From: Clostridia bacterium
Lineage (GTDB): Bacteria > Bacillota > Clostridia > Lachnospirales > Lachnospiraceae
Assembly (NCBI GenBank): GCA_910575245.1
Contig: CAJTEN010000004.1
Coordinates: 124,001-188,000, forward strand
DNA length: 64,000 bases
Reading direction: 5' to 3'
Below are positions 1 to 6,604 of the stretch, one piece after another. The notes beneath the pieces were generated by a model. The model made no database searches, was not told the DNA's origin, and was given only the letters and a program-made list of their open reading frames with translations. Both the position numbers and the translations under genes were made by a program. Positions within the stretch are counted from its first letter, which is position 1, and every line of letters begins with the position of its first letter.

Positions 1-272
1 TGATGATGAGGTTCTCCATGGCGGCAGGCAATGATGAAATCGAGCCATTCTTCTGTCATTTCCCTGAATTCCAGCATATTTAGCGTTGTATCCATACGTA
101 CAGTATAGGTGTTTAACGTCGGGGTATCATATCGTTACGCCCGGCGCTCAGCCTGTTCGCGAATAACAGTACAATAGAAACCCGGGCCGAAATCCTTTGT
201 ATTTCGGCTTTGTCTGATTTCAGGATATTCTACAGCAGTGTAGCTGCCGTGATAGACGGTCATTTTTCCCAT
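1..272 (-). pseudogene. DUF3990 protein, 5' part, with an in-frame stop
   Basis: Read on the minus strand from an ATG at 272, preceded by AAAAGGAG at 283-290. The frame gives MGKMTVYHGSYTAVEYPEI, then KDFGPGFYC and REQAERRA, a TAA stop (about 134-136), and continues in the same frame with RYDTPTLNTYTV and LEFREMTEEWLDFIIACR to the window edge. This matches DUF3990, small ADP-ribosyltransferase-fold-like proteins of unknown role. There is no frameshift; a single stop replaces the residue between RRA and RYD. It is either a nonsense pseudogene or a sequencing error. The 3' end lies outside the window. Confidence 0.7.
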
Positions 273-299
273 AGACAGAGGTCTCCTTTTGCCAGGGCT

Positions 300-873
300 G
301 TATTTTTTCTATATATAAATGTATACCAATAGAATGACTTTCGCAATATTACTGTAGAAGTAACCTGTCAATCAGGAGTACGCATTACACTGCGGACTCC
401 GTGAACGCACCAAAATCTCCGATTTTGTGTGCATAATTTTCTAAACACCCACTTCTGTTCATGGTGGTATCATAATATAGGATATGGGTGTTTAGAAAGA
501 GAAATTTTATCCTGTGTGAAGGGCAGCGGTAACTAATGCAATATTGCGCAAATAACAGTGAATACAGCACTTGCTATTTGTGCCAGTACAGCGTTGTTGT
601 CAGTCAACAATGCCACTATTGCCTCCTTTCTCCGCCTTGTCATGACACAAATATCAGGCACTGTTTTTCACTGTTATTTAGGCAATACCGTATTCGTGTG
701 GGTTATACTAAGGTTATCAAAATGTGGATTTTATAAAGAAATAAGGTTTGAGAAATGTGATATATTTTGATATTATGATTGGTAAAATGTGAAAACACAT
801 TGGAATAAAGATTGCATAAATGTGAACACTAAAATAAAATTAAGAAAATGGCTTTACGGGCAGAGGTGATTTC
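300..873. other. 574-base gap with a 14 bp inverted repeat, no convincing gene
   Basis: No open frame here looks like a protein family I recognise. Two overlapping short plus-strand frames (536-736, 558-770) lack good ribosome binding sites. The clearest structure is a perfect 14 bp inverted repeat, TTTCTAAACACCCA at 438-451 and TGGGTGTTTAGAAA at 485-498, around a 33 nt spacer. It could be a hairpin or ends of a tiny element. The stretch before 874 is AT-rich and presumably carries the promoter of the ATPase gene. Confidence 0.5.
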
Positions 874-2208
874 ATGTACAGGACAGCAATCAGGGAACTT
901 GAGGTGTGGAAGGACAGGAAGGGCCGGCTTCCGCTGATTCTGATGGGAGCAAGGCAGGTAGGGAAAACCTGGCTACTGAAGGAATTCGGACAAGAATTTT
1001 TTGATGACGTATGCTATATTAATTTTGAGAATCCCGGAGCCGTGGCGGATCTCTTTGAAGGGAGTATTGTTCCGGCAAGGATCCTGGAACTGTTGGGAGC
1101 CTATCACGGGAAGAAAATAGAGCCGGAGAAGACGCTTCTGATCTTTGATGAAGTGCAGGAAGTACCGAGAGCTTTGACGGCGCTTAAATATTTCGCTGAG
1201 GAGACACCGGAATATGCCATCTGTTGTGCAGGCTCCCTTCTCGGCGTGACATTACATCAGGGGACATCCTTTCCGGTCGGCAAAGTGGACTTTCTGACAA
1301 TGAATCCCATGTCTTTTGAAGAATTCCTGATGGCGGGCGGTGAGGAAATGCTGCTTGCGTGGACGAAGAAACATTATCAGGAGAAAATGCCGGAGATGTT
1401 TCGGGAGAAATATCTGGATTATCTGAAGAAATATTTTATTATCGGGGGAATGCCGGCGGCGGTCAGCGTATGGATGGATACGAAGGATTTCTCAGAGGTG
1501 ACGAAGATTCAGAGAAGACTTCTGCGGTCATATGAAAATGATTTCTCAAAGCATGCCCCTGCAGCCACTGTTCCTAAGATACATCATATCTGGGATTCTA
1601 TACCGTCTCAGCTGGCGAAGGAGAATAAGAAATTTGTCTATGGTCTGGCAAAAGAAGGGGCACGGGCGAGAGAATATAAAGATGCGCTGCTGTGGCTGAA
1701 GGACAGCGGCATGATCCGGAAAACAGGATTGGTTTCGGGAGGAAGGCTTCCGCTGAAGGCATATGAAGATCTGAAAGCGTTTAAGATCTATTTTCTGGAT
1801 ATCGGATTGCTCAGGGTTATGTGTGAAATAGATCCGGGCATTATTCTGGATTCTGTAGCGGTCTTTAAGGAATTTATGGGGGCGCTCACAGAACAGTTCG
1901 TGCTGCAGGAACTGCAGACGGCGGAAATTGCCGCGAATATTTATTACTGGAGCGAAGGGGCGACTTCCGAGGTTGATTTTATTTTCTCTTATCACAACAG
2001 GATCATTCCTGTTGAGGCGAAGGCGGGATTGGTGGTTCATGCGCAGAGCCTGAAACAGTTTTGCAGGAAGTATGAACCGGAGACGGCGATCAGGACATCC
2101 CTGAAGGAGTATCACAGGGACGGGCATCTGCTGAATCTTCCGCTTTATCAGATGTGGAATTTGAAGCAGATTTTGGAGGATGACAGGGAAGCAGCATCTG
2201 ATCTGTAG
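874..2208 (+). CDS. AAA+ ATPase with C-terminal DUF4143 domain
   Basis: 444 aa. The N-terminal P-loop ATPase domain shows Walker A GARQVGKT (about residues 25-32) and Walker B LLIFDEVQ (about 89-96), followed by a sensor-like CCAGSLLG. The C-terminal third has the DUF4143 pattern, with YYWSEGATSEVDFIF and VPVEAKAG-like residues that resemble a restriction-endonuclease-like core (E-VDFIF-EAK). This family is widespread in gut Firmicutes and Bacteroidetes; its biochemical role is not established. The start is supported by AGAGGTGA a few bases upstream of ATG. The neighbours are mobile and defence remnants, so a defence or regulatory role is only an inference. Confidence 0.9.
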   Translation: MYRTAIRELEVWKDRKGRLPLILMGARQVGKTWLLKEFGQEFFDDVCYINFENPGAVADLFEGSIVPARILELLGAYHGKKIEPEKTLLIFDEVQEVPRALTALKYFAEETPEYAICCAGSLLGVTLHQGTSFPVGKVDFLTMNPMSFEEFLMAGGEEMLLAWTKKHYQEKMPEMFREKYLDYLKKYFIIGGMPAAVSVWMDTKDFSEVTKIQRRLLRSYENDFSKHAPAATVPKIHHIWDSIPSQLAKENKKFVYGLAKEGARAREYKDALLWLKDSGMIRKTGLVSGGRLPLKAYEDLKAFKIYFLDIGLLRVMCEIDPGIILDSVAVFKEFMGALTEQFVLQELQTAEIAANIYYWSEGATSEVDFIFSYHNRIIPVEAKAGLVVHAQSLKQFCRKYEPETAIRTSLKEYHRDGHLLNLPLYQMWNLKQILEDDREAASDL

Positions 2209-2225
2209 TCTGTCGGACAGAGAGC

Positions 2226-3149
2226 TTGTTCCATAATCAGAATACGGACGTAGCAGAGAAAACGAAGACAGAGTTGTTACATATGGACAAAACCCGGTAT
2301 GGTATGTTTGATAACATTACCATTGCAAGAGTACTGCAAAATCCGGTTTATTGTATTGCGGATAAGGTATTATATAAATATTATCAGCTACGGGGAATCC
2401 GGTTTTTGAATCCGGAGGAAGACTGGAACGGCACAACATCCGCTCATATCGTAGGAAAAAGAGCTGGAAATTATAATGTACGGAAGTACACGGATTTAAA
2501 AGAGCAAAGCATTTACCTGACTAACTTTGCAGGAGTAATCGACAGCAGGACTTTTATCAATGTACAGGAACGCCTTGCGCAAAATGAGCAGACTGGAAAA
2601 AACAACATGCCTACCAATATGAAAGAATTTCAGGGCTTATTAAAATGCGCCAAATGCGGCTATGCAATCAAAATGTATACAAAGCCCAAATTGGGATGCT
2701 ATGGTGCAAAGCAGCTGCATTGTTGTGATGTCAACTTAAAAAATGTCAGCTTTGATAAATTGCGTGAGGATTTACGGATAGAAATCCAGAAAAACCTAAA
2801 TACCATTGCCATGGATTTGGTGAAAAGCGCTTCTGTAGAAAATAAGAAACGGGAACAGATAGAAGAATTGAAAAAAGAAATTGATAATCTTCTGGAAATT
2901 GCTTCTAAAGGCGGCGGGGTTGCAGATTTAGTATATGAAAAAATAGACGCAAAACAGCAGAAAATCAATGAAATAGAACTTGATTTGTTTTTAAATAAAA
3001 GAATTACCGACAGACTGCATATTGACTATTCCATTCCCATTAATTACAACAGGTTTACTGATGAACAGAAAAAGGCAATCTGCACGGTTTTGATTCAAAA
3101 AATCAGATTACAGGAAAATGGGGATATGGAGATAGAGTGGAAAATTTGA
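2226..3149 (+). pseudogene. Large serine recombinase, C-terminal part only
   Basis: The 307-codon frame covers the recombinase domain (FDNITIARVLQNPVY), a zinc-ribbon-like segment (LLKCAKCGYAIKMY), a coiled coil rich in K/E (about residues 205-260) and a typical C-terminal tail. The N-terminal resolvase domain with the catalytic Ser is missing, and the frame starts at a TTG with no ribosome binding site 17 bases after the ATPase stop. It is therefore a 5'-truncated large serine recombinase of the kind carried by phages and conjugative elements, probably inactive. It is more AT-rich than the neighbouring genes, consistent with transfer. Confidence 0.8.
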
Positions 3150-3331
3150 TTTTCTATGAAAATATGCAATTTGATTGAATAAAAGTAAATTAATAAGCAT
3201 TTTGTGAAAATTTAAAATTTATCTATTTTTATCACATCACAAATCTAAACTTTAATAAATTGTGACTGGTTTTAAGATTTTGCTTCAACCTAAGCAAATT
3301 TGTTTTGGATAAAAATAGCCGATTTTTATAG

Positions 3332-3374
3332 AAAATCCGCAATTTTCTACATAAAAAGAAAGTGCGGATTTTTT
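3332..3374 (+). terminator. Rho-independent terminator
   Basis: AAAATCCGCA at 3332-3341 pairs with TGCGGATTTT at 3363-3372, followed by further T residues. It sits after the recombinase remnant and before the convergent toxin-antitoxin genes. The A-rich left arm means it could also act on the minus strand. Confidence 0.6.
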
Positions 3375-3446
3375 CATTAAAGGACGGCTGATCTCTCTTT
3401 ATTTAATTTTATAATTTCGGGTTTGATAAAATAAAATGAACGATGC

Positions 3447-3796
3447 TTACTCTTTCAATATTTTTTCTATTCCCTGATAGAGTTCCGGAATATCTGATAC
3501 CGATGTATTCCATACAATCCCATAGTCTAGGCTTCCGTAGTGATGAGCTACAATATCTCTCATTCGCATAATCATTTTCCATGGTATTTTTGTATATTCA
3601 TTAAGAAATTCCACGGATAACGTTTTAGAGAGTTCTCCGATTTGCAGTATCGGCATAGTAATTGAATTTCTGTATATAAAACCATTTTTTCATTCGTAAA
3701 AAGTTCTTTATCTTGTTTAAAATAATCGTGTGTATCTTTAATTTCCAGACAATAATCTGTTATTTTTATCAGTATTGTTTTATCTCTTTGATTCAT
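3447..3796 (-). pseudogene. HepT-like HEPN toxin, frameshifted
   Basis: Two minus-strand frames together encode one DUF86/HEPN protein. The first starts MNQRDKTILIKITDY at 3796 and runs to ELFTNEK. The second continues NGFIYRNSITMPILQIGEL to the stop at 3447. The join is at a run of six A residues (minus strand, near 3685-3692); seven A would restore a single frame. The HepT RNase motif R-x4-H-x-Y is intact as RDIVAHHY. The start overlaps the end of the upstream nucleotidyltransferase gene by about 17 bases, as in known MntA-HepT pairs. It could be a true loss of function, a slippage site or a homopolymer sequencing error. Confidence 0.75.
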
Positions 3797-4076
3797 AAAC
3801 AACAACCTCATCTTTCTTTATCTGTTCCAGAAATTCGATATTGTTTGATGTATCTGTAATTACATCTATATTTGCTCCAAAGGCTTTTTCAAGTTCATCA
3901 ATAAAAGATGCTAACTGAAACAATGATTGTATATCCCCTTTTGATATAACAAAATCATAATCACTTGTTTCTGTTTCTTTGTTTTTTGCTCTGGAGCCAA
4001 ACAATGCCACTCTCTCCGCACCATATTTCTGTGCAATAGGAGTAACCAATTTTGATACATTTTTTATGTCTGTCAT
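3780..4076 (-). CDS. MntA-type minimal nucleotidyltransferase antitoxin
   Basis: 98 aa with the nucleotidyltransferase signature GSRAKNKETETSDYDF (about residues 27-42), i.e. GS-x10-DxD. MntA proteins are known to AMPylate and so neutralise the HEPN RNase toxin HepT encoded next to them. Here the gene lies directly upstream of, and overlaps, a HepT-like gene on the same strand. A third carboxylate is plausible in NIDVI (about residues 70-74). The antitoxin looks intact although the toxin reading frame is broken. Confidence 0.85.
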   Translation of the reverse strand: MTDIKNVSKLVTPIAQKYGAERVALFGSRAKNKETETSDYDFVISKGDIQSLFQLASFIDELEKAFGANIDVITDTSNNIEFLEQIKKDEVVVYESKR

Positions 4077-4130
4077 TCTATTAACTCCTCAACTATTTCT
4101 TATAGAACGGTATCTTCCATACACTGAAAT

Positions 4131-4739
4131 TTAATTAACATAAGACATGTCACTTAGTTTTTTAATAAATCTTTTTCCTTCATTATTTTCAAACATATAT
4201 GAAACTCCGCCAGCTAAACCAAACATTTCACTTGTATTTATAGATTCAACATTTAACCCCAAAAACATTGTATTGAAAACACTTAACAGATCACCATGAG
4301 AAACAATTATTATATTTTCATTATCACTTTTCATTACTTCATCAAAAAATGGTTTCAGTCTGTTCCACTCATCTCTACGGCTTTCCGCATCGGAAAACAA
4401 TCTATCATCAATAGTTTTCTCCTGCATTTCAAAATTTTCACGAAGCCATTGAACCGATTTACCACAACATCTACCAAGATTTCTTTCGCGCAATTCAATT
4501 CTTAAAATAGGGCTTATTCCTAAATGTTTACCAATATTTTCAGCCGTCTGCTTTGCTCGCAATAAATCAGATGAATACATTACAAACTTCTTATCAAGCA
4601 ACTCTGCTTTTAGCTTTTCTCCAATTATATTTGCTTGTTGCATTCCTAATTCCGATAATTCCCAATCGGTCCAAGAACCAACCATACCATTTGTATGGTG
4701 CATTGATTGTGTGTGTTGAATAGTAATAATTGTTTTCAT
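4131..4739 (-). CDS. Histidine-phosphatase-superfamily protein with QHT in place of RHG
   Basis: 202 aa, phosphoglycerate-mutase-like fold. The catalytic His is kept (TIQHTQS, about residue 9) and the late VSHGD motif is present (about residues 151-155), as is the LLRAKQTAE helix. The usual RHG is QHT, so the first phosphate-binding Arg is lost. I placed the start at ATG 4739 because AAGGAG lies 7 bases upstream; the longer frame begins at a GTG that overlaps this site. The substrate is unknown. It is next to the toxin-antitoxin pair but there is no sign of shared function. Confidence 0.75.
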   Translation of the reverse strand: MKTIITIQHTQSMHHTNGMVGSWTDWELSELGMQQANIIGEKLKAELLDKKFVMYSSDLLRAKQTAENIGKHLGISPILRIELRERNLGRCCGKSVQWLRENFEMQEKTIDDRLFSDAESRRDEWNRLKPFFDEVMKSDNENIIIVSHGDLLSVFNTMFLGLNVESINTSEMFGLAGGVSYMFENNEGKRFIKKLSDMSYVN

Positions 4740-5118
4740 AATAATCTCCTTCACGACTTATGGCTTGATATTAATGTATAAGCCAATCTGGTTCTACAAC
4801 AATTAGTACCATTCTGTATTTCCTCCGTATTAAAATATGCTGTTAGATTAACTCAAGTATGAAGTATTTTATAGAATAATTATAATTTACTTTTAACAAA
4901 GACACAACAACAAAGTAAAATAAGAAAAGTGCAGGGTAGTAAAAGAGAAAAAGCCTTTACAATTTTCAGTATGTTATCCAAAAAACAGCAAAAGTTAAGA
5001 TAAATCTTAAACTTTTCTATAGTATACACTATAATATCCCCATAGCAAAATCTCATATCGGTTCTTTTCAAATGGCAGTTTTCGACTGCTGATTATTTTA
5101 CCCTATATCTTTTATTTG
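4740..5118. other. AT-rich intergenic stretch, no supported gene
   Basis: About 380 bases. A minus-strand frame at 4880-5071 would give a 63-residue hydrophobic peptide, but it has no clear ribosome binding site and I do not call it. The stretch holds the minus-strand promoter region of the histidine-phosphatase-like gene and short palindromes such as TATAGTATACACTATA near 5019-5034. Confidence 0.4.
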
Positions 5119-5271
5119 TTACAAGTGATGATTCTCTCGGCTGGAAAGACTACGGGGATGACGATATTGTCAAACGCGTGGTGGAATCAGATAAATTGAA
5201 AAACGGATCGATCATTTTAATGCATAATGGCATCCCGTATTGGCTGTTCGGAAATAGAATACATAAATGAG
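5119..5271 (+). pseudogene. Polysaccharide deacetylase (NodB-like) fragment
   Basis: The frame encodes SLGWKDYGDDDIVKRVV and LKNGSIILMHNG, which match the DS(L/x)W-KDY and GSIILMHNG segments near the C-terminus of NodB-homology peptidoglycan or chitin deacetylases. Both ends are missing: there is no start, and the similarity stops at HNG near 5231, where the convergent Abi frame begins. It is a small relic of a gene otherwise absent from the window. Confidence 0.65.
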
Positions 5272-5648
5272 ATATCGGATATGGTAAATAAGTCTGCATA
5301 TGCCCAGAGGGGAATATCCTGTTGTAAGTCATTAACAAAGTGTTTTAGATATGCTTCATGAGAGAGTCGTTGAACTTTCTGCTGGTTTGCTTTGGAGATG
5401 ATTTCCCGGTATTGAAGGATAACGTGCCTGAGTTCATGATCAAAATTGTAAATGTCAATGATATTTTGGAAACTTGCAGATTTTGAAAATATGTTATTTT
5501 TACGAAGTGTTAATGAATAGCCGCTAATGAGGTAATAGTTGTTGTAAAGAAGAAACTCTTTAGCTATATTTTCATCATCAATAATAAGGCCGCGAGAACG
5601 TAGAATTTCTAATTGTTCATCAATGGTTTTAAAATCTTTGGTCGACAT
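5217..5648 (-). pseudogene. Abi_2 family (AbiD/AbiF) abortive-infection protein, 3'-truncated
   Basis: 143 codons from ATG 5648, which follows AGAGG at a good distance. The start MSTKDFKTIDEQLEILRSRG, the segment LLYNNYYLISGYSL and the FDHELRHVILQYREIISK helix are typical of Abi_2 proteins, whose full length is near 300 residues. The frame ends shortly after LWAYADLFTISDISFMYS, so roughly the C-terminal half, including the second HEPN-type motif, is gone. The truncation coincides with the deacetylase fragment on the opposite strand. Longer upstream extensions of the frame lack a ribosome binding site. Confidence 0.75.
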
Positions 5649-5659
5649 AAAATATCCTC

Positions 5660-5722
5660 TTATAGACAAAACGCCCTCAAGTGTGCATATGTTTCCACAG
5701 AGGCCTGAGGGAGATGTTAATT
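5660..5722 (-). ncRNA. Probable abiF-type structured RNA upstream of the Abi_2 gene
   Basis: On the minus strand the leader folds as CCCTCA (5706-5711) pairing with TGAGGG (5673-5679 region), enclosing an inner TGTG/CACA stem and a GAAACATATG loop. A T-rich stretch follows before the Abi start at 5648. This arrangement, a small RNA right upstream of an Abi_2 gene, matches the abiF RNA motif known from comparative genomics. That RNA is reported to act with AbiF as an RNA-antitoxin-like partner. Assignment rests on fold, position and recalled motif, not on a covariance search. Confidence 0.6.
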
Positions 5723-5749
5723 TCATATTAGAGTAAAAAAAGATGTCAA
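5722..5749 (-). promoter_or_regulatory. Promoter for the abiF-like RNA and Abi gene
   Basis: Minus-strand -35 TTGACA (5744-5749) and -10 TATGAA (5722-5727) with a 16 base spacer. Transcription would begin a few bases before the CTCCCTCAGG stem, which fits a dedicated RNA promoter. Confidence 0.55.
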
Positions 5750-5801
5750 GGAGCAAAAGAATTATATTGTTATACAGTAAGCCTGTTTTTGTGTCATTAC
5801 C

Positions 5802-5993
5802 TTGACACAAGCAGGACATCACATGGGGATCGCTAATTGTCTGAAGCGGTTTAAGTTTTATTATAACGGCATGGGAGAGATCAATTTCAGCAACAGTCCT
5901 CTGGGAGGGGCTATCGTGGATATCCATATTCCTTACCAAAGATACGAACAAGAAAGGAATGGATATAAAAATGAAGCTGCTGATGGTAGATGA
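5802..5993 (+). pseudogene. YesM-type sensor kinase, C-terminal fragment
   Basis: The frame encodes MGIANCLKRFKFYYNG, then INFSNSPLGGAIVDIHIPY, which is the end of a HATPase_c domain (G-x-GL-N-x-x-RL-x-x-x-Y and GG-x-x-V-x-I-x-IPY). Only the last roughly 50 residues remain. It runs into the start of the next response-regulator remnant, the usual order for YesM-YesN pairs. Confidence 0.7.
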
Positions 5994-6531
5994 TGAAGAG
6001 TATGTGATGGAGAGCATCAGGAAGAGTGTGGATCTGGAGAAGTGCGGGGGAGATGAGATCTATTCGGCTATTTCCATGAAGCAGGCGCAGCGTATCATGG
6101 AAATGGTTCCGATCGATATTATTATCAGCGATATCGTGATGCCCAGACAGAATGGATTTGACTTTATTCACTGGGTGAGGGAAAATAAATATAAAGTGCA
6201 GGTGATTTTTCTTACCAGCTATGCAGAATTTGATTATGCCCGTCGGGTTTATTGTGGAGGCAGTGGTTCCTAGGGGCATAGGAAGCAATGTGGCGGTTTG
6301 CAGAAAAGCGGAGGAAGGCGCTCAGCCGGCCGGCAGGTTGAAATAGGCGGAACTGCTCTCTTTAATAGAAGTATATCTGGAGGGGAGGGACTTGAGGAGA
6401 AGGAATTGGTCACCAGGGATATTCTGCGAATCTTTCAGATGGATATTATGCAGATGGTGTATTCCTGGCTGGAGAAGCAGGAAATCAAGGCACATATTCT
6501 GTTTGCCGGAAAAGAGAGTGAGGATGCTTAA
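5959..6531 (+). pseudogene. YesN/AraC-type response regulator, degraded
   Basis: The receiver start is clear: MKLLMVDDEEYVMESI, the phosphoacceptor context IIISDIVMPRQNG and FLTSYAEFDYARR. The frame then shifts and stops at 6273. A later frame (about 6388-6531) resumes with the linker-type sequence LEEKELVTRDILRIFQMD and WLEKQEIKAHILFAGKE. The DNA-binding AraC helix-turn-helix is absent. With the kinase fragment before it, this is a decayed two-component system that probably once controlled the GH3 downstream. Confidence 0.7.
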
Positions 6532-6604
6532 AGAGAAGGATGTGCGGACCTGAGGATTGCACAACACATATGAAGATTAGTCAAGAGATAACAGGAGGAA
6601 AGAC

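Noticed and set aside
536..770. Two overlapping short plus-strand frames (66 and 70 codons)
   Set aside because: No ribosome binding site, no recognisable family, and they overlap each other in an AT-rich gap.
4880..5071. 63-codon hydrophobic minus-strand frame
   Set aside because: Low-complexity AT-rich translation with no ribosome binding site; probably chance.
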